DNA of 64,000 nucleotides from Papilionanthe hookeriana x Papilionanthe teres (lineage: Eukaryota; Streptophyta; Magnoliopsida; Asparagales; Orchidaceae). Numbering within the stretch: the stretch's first letter is position 1; each line of letters begins with the position of its first letter. Position numbers and translations under genes: made by a program. This document shows, piece by piece, positions 36,661 to 47,457 of the stretch. The notes below the pieces were generated by a model. That model had not been told where the DNA came from. It worked only from the letters and a program-made list of their open reading frames with translations, and ran no database searches. The stretch covers positions 35,032,930 to 35,096,929 of the forward strand of contig CM040439.1 of the NCBI GenBank assembly GCA_022702705.1, written 5' to 3'.

Positions 36661-37458
36661 CCGAGGTCGAGGCCGGGGATGAGGCGCGTGGTAGAGACGT
36701 TAGGACGAGTTGGACGGAGGAAATCGATCATCGATGTTGATTGGGAAGATAGTTCGAAGAAGAAAAAGAAATCAAACAAGAAGCGAGCGACAATAAGTCG
36801 GAAAGAAGCCGCAATTCGAGATCTCTCTCGAAGATGAGAAGAATGAAGAATACAAATCAATGTACGAGAAGATTAACCACTACGTACATACTATGACCCT
36901 AACTCCGATCCATTCTAATAAGATCGATGGTATGGTGGTCAAAGAGGTACGTAGCGACGGTGCGAGACCAATCAAATTCTACCGTGGTGCTTCTTCCTCC
37001 AAAGCGAAAATAATGTACAATTCGAAGATGTCACTTCATCGGAATTAATGGAATTACCTTTTGAGTGGTACTCTCCACGTGTTCGAAATTTAATTCAACG
37101 TGGTTTCTTACCTCGACAGTGGACAAAAGGTCAATCTCGACATTTTGAAAAATTATGGAATAATTCGGTTGTCCACCCAATTCAAAGCATGGTCTCGGAT
37201 TCGGCACGAGTAGGATCGATTGACGATGCTCGAATTTTGCTTGGTTGTCACTTGCGAGCCTAATGAAAACTACATGGAAACTACAGACGAGATCGAAGAT
37301 TTACAAATTGGAGACGCTCCACCAGAATTCGAAGAAGAAATTAAATCTACAATAGATGAGTTAACGGAAGTTAACTTAGGTACTAGAGAAGAGCCTAGAC
37401 CTACCTTTGTTAGCTCCTTACTCGATAAAGAAGACTCGAAGAAATAATCGAGTTATTA
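36661..37458 (+). pseudogene. Pol linker of element D
   Basis: Fragments MYEKINHYVHTMTLTPIHS, ELPFEWYSPRVRNLIQRG and DLQIGDAPPEFEEEIKSTID in successive frames. This lineage-specific spacer between protease and RT has no domain I recognise; it is shared with A and B. Confidence 0.6.
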
Positions 37459-38229
37459 ATGGAATTTAAAGGCTGTTTTGCTTGGAACTACGATGAAATG
37501 CCGGGATTAGCTCCGGAGGTCGCGGTCCATAAGCTAGGAGTGGATCCTGCTTCGTCCAGATCAGACAAGGTCCCGAGAAGAATGCGTTTAGAAATCGAAC
37601 AACAAGTCATAGCCGAAGTTAAAAAGCTAATAGACGCTAAATTTGTCAAGTGAAGAACAATACCCGAGCTTGGCTAGCCAATGTGGTGCCGGTCGAGAAA
37701 GAAGAATGGTCGGATCGGAATTTGTGTGGATTTCGAGAGATTTAAACAAGGCATGTCCAAAGGATGAATTCCTCTACCGATCCCGGAACTAATGATCGAC
37801 ATTGCTTCGACACATGAGATATTTTCATTCATGGATGGATCTTCGGGATACAACCGGATAAAAATGGCTCCGGAAGATGAAAAGCTTACGGCATTCGAAC
37901 GCCGATCGGAGTATTTTGCTACACGGTGATGCCATTCGGATCGAAGAACGCGAGAGCGACCTACCGGAGAGCAATGACAAGAATTTTTGATGATCTCATC
38001 CACAATCAAGTCGAATGCTACGTGGACGATGTAGTCATCGAAAGCAAAGTAAAGGGCAACCACTTGTATGATTTGAGAATTGTTTTCGAACGATTAAGAC
38101 AATTTAACCTTAAGATGAATCCCTTAAAATGCGCCTTCGGCGTCACCTCCGGAAATTCTTAGGATTCGTTGTCCGACATCGTGGAATTGAGATCGACCGG
38201 AGAAGAATAAAGCTATCTTAGAAATGCTT
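37459..38229 (+). pseudogene. Reverse transcriptase of element D
   Basis: Begins GCFAWNYDEMPGLAPEVAVH, then RMRLEIEQQVIAEVKKLID. The finger/palm region (37680-37925) is present but shifted. The next frame 37926-38162 has MTRIFDDLIHNQVECYVDD (YVDD at 38019-38030) and LKMNPLKCAFGVTSGN. From 37600 to about 38260 there is not one CAG or CTG, while the homologous stretch of A has about nine in 340 bp. Confidence 0.8.
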
Positions 38230-38803
38230 GCCTCCCAAAACCTTAAAACAACTACGATCTTTTCAAGGGAAGCTGGCATATCTTCGACGCTTTATCTCGA
38301 ACCTATCGAGTAGGTGTCGACCTTTCGGGCACTAGTTAAAAAGGACGCCAAATTTATTTGGGAAGAGAAATGCCGAAGGCCTTCGAGGACATTAAACAAT
38401 ATTTAATGACACCTCCTGTCTTAGCGACCCCGATCTCGGGTAGACCGGCGATACTTTACATCGCGGCTTTAGACGACTCTCTCGGAGCCTCGTTAGCCTG
38501 GGTCGATGATGAGGGTACGAAAATGCTCTTTACTACTTAAGCCGTCGTTTACTTCCGACGGAAGTAAGGTATCCCGCAATTGAAAAGCATTGTTTGGCCC
38601 CGATCTTCGCCGCTCAAAAACTCGGGCACTACATGCTTTCTCATAAGGTCAACTCGATCTCGAAATTTAATCCATTGCAATACTCGATGACCCGTCCAAC
38701 ACTTTCCCGAGCGGACTTGCCGGATGGTCGATGATATTATTGCAATTCGATATAACTTTCGTGCCTCTTCGTGCCGTAAAGGGACAAGTCTTAGCAGACT
38801 TCC
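38230..38803 (+). pseudogene. RNase H region of element D, cut by the gap
   Basis: Contains AFEDIKQYLMTPPVLATPIS, ILYIAALDDSLGASLAWVDD (start of RNase H), then shifted frames with YPAIEKHCLAPIF-like and MLSHKVNSIS-like sequence, and FVPLRAVKGQVLADF up to the first N. The second RNase H and integrase are not present. Confidence 0.75.
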
Positions 38804-39303
38804 NNNNNNNNNNNNNNNNNNNNNNNNNNNNNNNNNNNNNNNNNNNNNNNNNNNNNNNNNNNNNNNNNNNNNNNNNNNNNNNNNNNNNNNNNNNNNNNNN
38901 NNNNNNNNNNNNNNNNNNNNNNNNNNNNNNNNNNNNNNNNNNNNNNNNNNNNNNNNNNNNNNNNNNNNNNNNNNNNNNNNNNNNNNNNNNNNNNNNNNNN
39001 NNNNNNNNNNNNNNNNNNNNNNNNNNNNNNNNNNNNNNNNNNNNNNNNNNNNNNNNNNNNNNNNNNNNNNNNNNNNNNNNNNNNNNNNNNNNNNNNNNNN
39101 NNNNNNNNNNNNNNNNNNNNNNNNNNNNNNNNNNNNNNNNNNNNNNNNNNNNNNNNNNNNNNNNNNNNNNNNNNNNNNNNNNNNNNNNNNNNNNNNNNNN
39201 NNNNNNNNNNNNNNNNNNNNNNNNNNNNNNNNNNNNNNNNNNNNNNNNNNNNNNNNNNNNNNNNNNNNNNNNNNNNNNNNNNNNNNNNNNNNNNNNNNNN
39301 NNN
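38804..39303. other. Assembly gap, 500 N
   Basis: Exactly 500 N, a common placeholder for a gap of unknown size. By the nested model it must hide the rest of D, the 5' parts of B and C, the remainder of A's pol and about 4 kb of A's 3' LTR: tens of kb, not 500 bp. Confidence 0.95.
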
Positions 39304-42300
39304 ATATTGAATTTTAAAGGTTTAATGTAATTTTTAATATTAAAAATGTATTTTTCAACCTTTTCACTAAAATAATTCTAATAAAACAAAGAAAAATCAG
39401 AAAATTATGAAAATTGGTTCTCTGGTTTCTCGATATCGGAGAGAGTTTTGAAAAATATAAAATTCATTTTTTAACCTTTATTTTATTTTTAAATTAATTA
39501 ATACTCCAAAATTCAAAATAATTATAATACATAAAATAAAATTCAAAAAATCACCAAAATTTGTCTAAATGGTCCTCTGGTCATTAGGAGTCCCCCATAA
39601 TTTTCTTGAGAACATAAAATTTTCCTTGGTCATCTTATTGAATTTTCCTTGAAAATCCCTATTTTCTACAAAAAATAATTATATAAATAAATTAAATACG
39701 TAAAAATTACATTTTCTCCTTGTAGAGTCTTAATTGACATGTGAGTGAAGTCACATAAAAATTTCAAATTCATTTAAGCTCAATTTAGTGAGTTATGGAA
39801 TTATTAAGCTTGAAGGGCAAAATGGTAATTAAAATTTTCAACCTCTAATTAAAATTTTAGGCTTAATAAAATGAAAGAGTAAAATAGTTGATCCTAATCT
39901 GATTTGGATGATTGAAATTTAAATAATTAAAGGGTAGAAACCCATCAATCAATTTTAAGAATAAACCTTAATCAATCAATTAATTGAATTTGGAAGATTA
40001 ATAAAAATTGAAATTATTAAAATAGGAATATTATTTAAGAAGAAATTTATTCTTTAATTTAAAAATCGCTAAGGTAACCACTTCAATAATATTTAATTCC
40101 CAATTAAAATGTTAATCCAAACTCAAGATTTAAAATACTAAAAGACTTAGTCATTAAATTAAATTAAAAATTAGAATATTCAAACTAAATTAAATCAAAA
40201 TTTCAATTAAACTAATACTTTAATAATTAAATTAAATAATCTTTAAAACATAAAAATAAAATAAAATATTAAATTAAAAATTAAATTAAATTTAAATCAT
40301 ATTAAATTAAATTAAATTAAATAAAAAAATAAATATAATAAAAATTAAATTAAAAATAAAAATCAAAACTAAATCAAAATTAAAATTAAAATTAGAATTA
40401 AATCAAATTAAATAAAATAAAATTAAATTGAATTAAATAAAATTGAATTAAACATAACATCACTTAAGACATAAAGAATTCAAAATAAATTTAAAACAAC
40501 TTGAACACTATTCCAAACTTAAACCCATTAATTAAAATTAAATTAAAATACAAATCACCAAAACATCAATTTGCCCTTAAAAGCTCTTGTTATCATAACT
40601 CCTAAATGGAGTATTAGGTGAAGTGTCACTTCATTCATAGGATATTCAAACATCCTAGTTCACTGAGCAAAAGAACAAAACTTAATTAAACCTCGGGTGA
40701 TTACTTCACCTGATTAATTAAATTCTCTTGGACTTGAAACAATCCTAGAAGTATTGAAAAAATGTTTAAGACTTGTCTTAAGCACTTCCTCAATATGATA
40801 GGAGGTTTATAAGAACAATTGAACTTAATTATTCTTTGATGAAGAAAATCATCATTAAACCAAAATACAAGAACTTAGACGTCATAGGAGATGACTAGCT
40901 ATAAGATTAGGACTTTGATAGACAACCAAAACCTTTCCCTTAGCTTTACCTAGGTACTTGTTGAAATATTTAAATGCCTTAACATGTGTTTTAAGTGTAG
41001 TTTGGGATGAAGGGAAGACCCTCAGAGTACGCTTTTATTTTATTGCAATTTACTTTATTGCAAATGCATTTTACTTTTCTTGCATGATAAACAACTCGTT
41101 GCATGAAAACCAAAACCTTTAGGATAGTCCCGAACCGAAACCAAAACTAAATTAAAAGTCATTACAAGATAAAAATCACCGCCACAACATTTCAAAATAT
41201 AAAACAACTCAAAATTTAATCACGAAACGAACACAAAACTATAATTGCAACTAAATTAAAATGTCTCGTTGAATGATCGGGAATACCTCGGATGATGTAA
41301 CCCGCGTGTTGCTTAACGGGATTTCACGCAGTCTAAATGAAAGTGTGGAACTCATTCGAGTTGAGTTTAGCAAATTCATACGGACTAAGTGAATTCAATG
41401 AAAATAACGGTGCCGGGATGACGGAACCGTGGGATCTTAATCGGTTCTGTTTAAACAACTTTAAGATTTATTTTAATTAAAACACCAAAAACACTTGGAT
41501 TTTAAGATTTCTAAACCGAGACACTTCTTTCATCTCCTGATTTATGACTTCTAAAACTAAACCTATGCAACAACAAGGAGCTCGGAGCATGGTGGGCAGC
41601 ACGGCCTTCGTCATCAACAAAACTCGGGTCTACTTCAGCAAAACCTTTCATTGTTTTAAACAACAATGCCATAGGATTTCGAGGTAGTTTGCTTAGTGCA
41701 ACATAAATCCTCAACTCTTCGTTAGGCATTTGCATGATCATATCATGTAAATTAAGCTCTAACCAGTCTTAGAACTCCGAGGTAATCGTTCGGTACGACA
41801 TAAACCCTCACATCTTCTAGGCTATTTGTATGATTATGTCATATGAATATAAGTACTAATTAATTAAAATTGGCAAGATTGAAATATCAAATAATATTAG
41901 GATTTTCTTAAATCTAAGCCAAACAATAGGATAGTTGGAAAGTTGCCAAGATTCTTCTTGAATCCTCAGCTTCTCCTACTTCTCTTCCTTTGGACTCCTA
42001 AAATAAACTGTTCCAAATTTGATCAATTCCCAATTGAAATTTTCAAAATCCAATTGTTTGAAAACCTTAAACTTTGAAATTCTTGAGAGCAAAACAACTG
42101 ATCATTATCGAGAGTTTTCTTAAATGATTCACTTCATTTAAGATGTAATTAACTATAGGGGCTTGCCTCTATAGGGAACTTTAAGAACCCAGGTAATATA
42201 AACCCTGCTTAATTCCTTTATATTAAGCAGGGAAACTTGTCGGCTTATAAAATTGGTTCGCAGACCAAACAGATGTCACAAATCTTCTAGTTTATTTAAT

Positions 42301-42558
42301 CGAGCCCCATCATCGAGCAGTGTGTCTATTCTTCGGGATAGATGCACGGTTTGTGGTGCGGTGCTCGTTTATATAAACTATTCGGGATGTGAGATCAGTT
42401 TGATTTCATATCTTAAAATTTTAAAATTTAAAATTATTTTCAAAAATCAAATACTACTTTTCAAATTATTTATTTAAATTAAATTAAAAATTCGCCGACA
42501 ATTTCTATAGGCGACCTCTTTTCAAAAATACAACACTCAACTTAAAAATATGCCGACA
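39304..42558 (+). repeat. 3' LTR of element A, 3' portion
   Basis: Matches A 5' LTR from about 4534 to 7791, including long identical A/T stretches, and ends TGCCGACA followed by CTTCC. Its first half is lost in the gap. Differences from the 5' LTR often replace CAG/CTG with CG-containing triplets (for example CCTGAA to CCGAA and ACAGAAC to ACGAAC near 41130-41230). Confidence 0.9.
41001..41024 (+). other. Degraded micro-exon-like block, A 3' LTR
   Basis: The acceptor side is TGTAG in place of TGCAG, and the donor side CTCAGAGTACGC in place of CTCCAGGTACGC. Confidence 0.4.
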
Positions 42559-42563
42559 CTTCC
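42559..42563. repeat. Target-site duplication, right copy
   Basis: CTTCC directly after the last LTR base, identical to 449-453. Confidence 0.85.
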
Positions 42564-43323
42564 AAAAACAACAAATTACAAAGGAAAATTGACAATACAT
42601 GACCACACAATTCCAATCTATTTACATTTCTAATACTCAACGTTTAATATTCACATTTAGGAAAATTTTCATAGAAAGCAAATAATTTTTACATGTTTAT
42701 ATATCTCTCACCTAAACTTTCATATTTACATTGTCAGCACTTTCGTGCATTATGACTATAAATGAAAATGCCTATCATAGATCTATAAAGTAAAAGTAGT
42801 TCTATATTTTATATGATTTTACTGATTTGAGTGTTATGTGTGTAAATCTGTATTTTGGCAGCTTATACGTTTTCAAAAAATAAAAAGCAAAATTTTTACA
42901 CCCCATCTATATAGATGCGGTGGCAGTTTTCTTTCTGAGATATGACTTTTCCAAAAAAATAAAAATTTGTAATAACCACCACATATAATTTATATTATTT
43001 TTAATCAGTTTATCGACAGATTATTCAATAAGTTGCAGCTGCCCAATAATAGTGACATTATAAACATGATTTTAAAGCTTTTAAGTTTCATGTTTATTCC
43101 TTAAATATCCATACATAATTAGTATGAATTGTACGGTCTATTGGTAAATTCTCCAATCAAAAAACAAAAAACACAATTAGACAACATTAATTAATGCAAG
43201 AATTAATGAAAAATTAGATGAAATCAATGCTAGAAAATGACAGTCCACAACCCCAATAACAATAAAAATAAAGATCAAAAATAAAAAAAAGGCTAAATAA
43301 CCGCAGCAACAAATTATAATTAA
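42564..43323. other. Right flank, no gene seen
   Basis: AT-rich host-type sequence; no reading frame or repeat recognised. Confidence 0.5.
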
Positions 43324-43795
43324 TCACCTCCTTAAACTCCTCCTCCCCTCCGCAACCACCCCTCCCACCACCAACTCTTGCCTCACCATCGCTATCGCCG
43401 AATTCCTCACAGACGTTAGAAAAAGCTCGATGCTGCTTATCAACAAGAAGCTGAACGCCGTGCACACCGAAAAGAAAGCCGCGAGTTCCGTCGCCATTTC
43501 AGCCCAACCACCTCTCCTGCCCATCGCCGCGCAAGCCATGCTGAATAATTCACTAGCTTTGGTGAAAAGCGAGGGTGGAGCTGCAGCAGTTCATGTGGGT
43601 TATGTGGCAGAAGATGAAGACGAAGGAAGGGAGCTTGATGAGGGTGTTGAGAGCGACACTGAGGTAGATATTTGATCTGAGTTTGCCGAGGTTTAGAGGC
43701 ATGATATAGTAGACCTTGCCGGCCTCGAAGCTGACGGTCATCAGAGCGGTTAGTCGTCGAAATGCACAGCGGTTCTGCCATAGCTTTTTGGCTGC
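43324..43795 (-). pseudogene. Organic cation/carnitine transporter-like gene fragment
   Basis: Two pieces in different minus-strand frames. The upstream piece (43795-43553) reads LWQNRCAFRRLTALM, then GKVYYIMPLNLGKLRSNIYL and SVALN. The downstream piece (43539-43324) reads ELAAFFSVCTAFSFLLI, then SIELFLTSVRNSAIAMVRQ and LVVGGVVA. The ELF-T-VRN motif before a transmembrane helix is typical of SLC22-type major-facilitator transporters, and both segments resemble plant organic cation/carnitine transporters. A frame change and a stop separate them, some family sequence is missing between them, and nothing of the N-terminal half is visible. The GC content differs clearly from its surroundings. A relic, not a working transporter. 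Confidence 0.65.
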
Positions 43796-45024
43796 CTAGA
43801 AGATGTTGTCGGAGGCCTCGCCTGCTGCTACATTAATAAATTTTATACATAAATTTAGGTCCTTATCATGTTGTAAGTGGGCACGTTGTAAGGTATTAAA
43901 GTGCCAACACTTGCCATGCGAAACACGTCCACTAAATTCCGGATGTCAATTTTGCATCTTCTGTTCTGTGATAGAATAATTTTTACTGCTCAACTTACCC
44001 GTGATTTTAAGGGTAGAAGATATTTTGGGAGGTAAAATTGATATTTTAGGGGATAAAAGATCAAATTTGCCATTAAAAAAAATCCTGAATTTTCAAGATT
44101 CGTCTGAGTCGACCCTTAATTGTATATTGTAAAATTGTTAATTTTATTTTGAGATTATATAATACATACCTGTGATTTTAAAAATATATTATAAAAGTTT
44201 TAAAATTAATTCGTCAAATTTAATATTTATTCTAAATAAAAATATGATCGGAATATAATGTTCTATTTTGCACTAAATTTCAATATTTCAAACGTGGAGA
44301 ATTGGATTAGGTTGTCCATTAGGTTGTCCAAATTAATATTATCAAATTAAATTACTCAATTTATTTTAATATGAAATCAATAAAAAAATTATTTACTTTT
44401 CTGCATAAAATATTTATTTTAAAAATATGAATATATTTAAAACTTACTCTGATACGAATTTTTAATGAGCACTTATTTTGCAAGAAATATCTTCTAAAAT
44501 TTTAAAAAAACAAATGTTGAACTTATTTTTGAGTTCTTAGATTCATAATTCAAAGGACAGTTTGGTTTGTAAAATTAATTAGCTAATCCTATTATATTAA
44601 AGTTGCTAATCAATGACTAATTATACCACAAACATACCGAATATATATATATCTATATATATATTCGTCTCTTATATTTATGTGTCGGATGACACCTAAA
44701 ATATTATATTAACGTTATAATAAAATCTGTATATCACTTAAATTTATATAACTAATTTATCTCAATTTTAAATTAATTTAACTAATAAAATATTTTATTT
44801 TTCAAAAATAAAAAGCAACTTAAAAAATAATCACTTTTCCACATAACAAATAAAATTCTTTCCATTAATAAATGCTAATAAAGAAATACTAACAAATTAT
44901 AATAAAGAATAAAATTAGTAATTAATGACAAAACATCACACTTTAATGGATAAATTATTTCTTAAAAGCTATGCAAAAAGCCACTAGTACCGCCACTCCA
45001 GCAGCAGACCACCCAGCGAAGCAG
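43796..45024. other. AT-rich spacer, no gene seen
   Basis: No frame recognised. It contains short AT runs (44640-44665) and a phrase CTCTTATATTTATGTGTC (44670) that recurs near 61245. Confidence 0.5.
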
Positions 45025-45531
45025 CTATGAAAGGTCTGCAGCAGCAACATTCCGAAACAAATTCGTTCTTCGCCTTCCACGCTCGTTGGCTTGCTCCATA
45101 GATCCAATTCTTTCTTTTAAATCCGCCAACTCTTTCTCCTTCTCATATTTTTCTTCGGCTAGAGAAAGAAGCTCTATTTTCTCAGCGTAGACGTCCTTAG
45201 GGACCGACTCGATCTTCTTCTTTAGATCTTTCTCTATGCCTGAAGTCGTAGCCATCTTCGTCGTTGCGCGAGAGGCAGATTCGCGGAGAGTAGAGGAGAC
45301 GGCAAGCGCAAAGACATCACGTTGGATGCCGTGAAAAATGTCTTCTTCGGCAACCAGTGAAGTAAGTTGGATGCTGAGAAACTCGATCACTTTTCGACAA
45401 TCTGCTGCCTCCTTCACGAGACAAACATTGACAGTTTTGAGATTCTGCATCAAACGATAATTACCTGTGTTTCCCGAAGAAGCTCCAGAGATTAGGTTCT
45501 TCTTGGCAGCCCTTTTATCCTTCTTGCCCTT
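45025..45531 (-). pseudogene. Unrecognised Lys/Glu-rich gene, copy 1, start codon lost
   Basis: Open for 168 codons on the minus strand from 45531 to the stop at 45025, with no internal stop. The codon at 45531-45529 is AAG, where the related copy at 63810 has ATG in the same context (CAAAGGGCAAGAAGGA versus CAATGGGCAAGAAGGA). The next in-frame ATG (QNLKTVNVCLVKE) would drop about 27 residues. The product is Lys-rich at the N-terminus and has a charged, probably coiled-coil C-terminal half (KIELLSLAEEKYEKEKEL, ADLKERIGSMEQANERGRR). No family recognised. The long open frame means it may still be made from the downstream ATG. Confidence 0.55.
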
Positions 45532-45620
45532 TGGAGAGAGTAGTGGACGGGGATTGAAAAGCTAGTTTATTTTTCCTTCTTTTCGGATGTGAGATATGAG
45601 GGTTTAGGATTAGGAGGCGT

Positions 45621-45629
45621 TTATTTATA
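45621..45629 (-). promoter_or_regulatory. TATA box of copy 1
   Basis: Minus strand TCTATAAATAAACGCC, also present upstream of copy 2 (63745). The homology between the copies extends about 250 bp further upstream, to about 45890, and includes a (CCTCCG)n run at 45752-45780. Confidence 0.6.
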
Positions 45630-45899
45630 GATGAATGTGGGGAAGTTTGAATTAGAGTTTTCAGTGTTTAAAGTGGGCGGGAGAAAAGGGATTAGGGAGG
45701 AAGTTCAAGTTTCTTTCAGCAAAATAATTAAAGAGAATTCAGTTCTTTTAATGCTCCGCCTCCGCCTCCGCCTCCGTTATCTCCGCCACCGCTTCAACTC
45801 ATTCAGTTTAGTGCTGTTACGTCATCAGCTATTCTCCCGGCTTTCCGTTTTATATGTATTCTTGGTTCTGCTCCCCGCATTCAGTTTTGTGCAGCAACC

Positions 45900-45931
45900 T
45901 TAACCTATATAAATAAATATAAGAGATGAAC

Positions 45932-45993
<62 letters not shown>

Positions 45994-46195
45994 TTAAATT
46001 TACATACAAAGTAATCATATTAATTCTAATAAAATGTATTTTTTTTTAATACTGGATATCTAGTATATATAATATCAAATTTTGATAAGCATAGATTTTA
46101 AAAATATAAAATTGGCTTTAATCCAAATTTATGTTACACTTATCTTGAACTAAATTTGATAATTCTAATATTTTTATTAATTGAAATTAAATGTG
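45900..46195. repeat. Inverted-duplication arm, left
   Basis: Matches the reverse complement of 61010-61265, including AAATTTTGATAAGCATAGAT and GGATATCTAGTAT. A shorter third copy is at 48495-48560. With the Lys/Glu-rich gene copies outside each arm it marks an inverted segmental duplication. Confidence 0.75.
45935..45986. repeat. (TA)n microsatellite
   Basis: Pure TA run of about 52 bp just upstream of copy 1's promoter region. Confidence 0.9.
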
Positions 46196-46224
46196 TTGAG
46201 AATATTACACAACCTATATAAACA

Positions 46225-47155
46225 ACTAACTCTTTCTAAAGAATGTGTGCCTCTTGGTTCTGCTTTCTTTCAAAAAGTTTATAAATATTTAGACATTTAC
46301 ACTAATAAGATTTACATCTTTTGACAAGTAATATTTAATGAAGACGTGTTTCCCTATTAAAAGAACAAAAATTCTCCCAAATAACACACTAACTTCTCAT
46401 CACATCTATCTCGACTTCTTGTTACATCCACAATTTTTTCTCATATCAAAACCTCTCCTCATATAACTCGATCCTCTACCTCTCACGCCTCCGACTCCAG
46501 TTTCTCATATTCTCACCGAACCAAGCTCCTCTCCTAATAGTGATCAACTTTGCTCTCATTTCACTCTTCCTCCATCACATCCCATGATTACTCGGACTAA
46601 AACTGATAACCTTAAACCTTGAAAAAATTCTTAACTTTACCATCAAATCACTATTGATCATACTACCTATTCTATGGAGGTTTAAAATGAACACTGGAGA
46701 CAAGCAATGTCATATGAATTTCAAGTTTCACAAGATCAAGGGACATGCGAATTGATAGCTCCCACATTCTTGCATAATATTTTTGGTTGTAGGTGGGCAT
46801 TCAAGACCAAGTTGAATCTTGACGGTACTGTTGTTTGATTCAAAGCCCGACTTGCTAAAATATATACGGTTCAGTTTTTCGTCACTATAACAATCACTTA
46901 TAATTGACAAATTCTTCAATTGGTTGTAGTCAATGCTTTTCTTCATTGCAATCTACATGACACAATCTATATGTAACGATCACAGGATTTCTCAATCAGG
47001 TTCATCAATATTATATTTGTAAACTCAAAAAGGCTATCTATGAACTCAAGCAAGCTCCTCGCCAATTGCATCACACCTTTACTATATATATTTAGCAACT
47101 TCACCTTACTTCTAGCTCTGTCGAGCCTTCCCTATGCTGCTATCATCAAAAAAAC

Positions 47156-47194
<39 letters not shown>

Positions 47195-47457
47195 GAATTG
47201 TGTGGATGACGTTTTAATTATTGGAAACGACTCCTATACATTGACACTACTCTTCACAACTTACACAGCAAAATCAAAATGAAAATATTGGGAACCCTTT
47301 TGAAGTTTCATGACATACATGCTTCTTTTACTTCTTGCGGTCCACATCTTATAAATCAAGCCACATACTCTTAGTATACTTCTAGTATGGCAAATTCAAA
47401 TTTTATTCGAAGTCCTTTTCATGATTCATCTTTTTATGGTAAACTAATTGGTCAGTT
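46225..47457 (+). pseudogene. Ty1/copia pol fragment 1
   Basis: Broken reverse-transcriptase region of a copia element. Recognisable pieces are GCRWAFKTKLNLDGTVV at about 46788-46838, then a QL-VVVNAFLH piece near 46915, SKLLAN (a decayed LKQAPR region) near 47045, and CVDDVLIIGNDSYT with the catalytic VDD at 47202-47210. Many stops and shifts. The first RT motif is joined to the QLDVNNAFLHG-type motif with about 35-40 residues missing, the same deletion as in fragment 2 (59145). A TA microsatellite has expanded just before VDD. Confidence 0.8.
47158..47190. repeat. (TA)n microsatellite inside copia fragment 1
   Basis: Pure TA run. Fragment 2 has only a short TATATGTATATAT there, so the run expanded after the two copies separated. 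Confidence 0.9.

Larger units (their letters stand above)
27187..38803 (+). mobile_element. Element D: innermost visible copy, gag deleted, runs into the gap
   Basis: Forward LTR (27187-34296), PBS, leader, first third of ORF1, then directly the end of gag and the protease, RT and RNase H, ending at the N gap. Its left flank is ATACT, not CTTCC, so the LTR at 42558 is not its partner. Compared with A it lacks about 2.4 kb (A 8633-11053), removing most of ORF1 and nearly all of gag, so it depended on other copies for capsid. Many frameshifts are present. Confidence 0.82.
454..42558 (+). mobile_element. Element A: outer Tat/Ogre-type gypsy element with nested insertions
   Basis: Layout: 5' LTR (454-7791), PBS, leader, ORF1, gag, protease and the first part of reverse transcriptase to 13888. 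Then come nested elements B, C and D and an assembly gap, then the 3' part of A's other LTR (39304-42558). The CTTCC duplication on both sides and the close match of the first and last LTRs (closer than either is to the LTRs of B or D) show that these two LTRs belong to one insertion. The rest of A's pol, its PPT and about 4 kb of its 3' LTR must lie in the gap. The Tat/Ogre assignment comes from ORF1 before gag, the PBS, the gag type and the dual RNase H seen in sister copy B. Confidence 0.85.

Noticed and set aside
38724..39330. Open frames spanning the N gap
   Set aside because: They are open only because N carries no stops.
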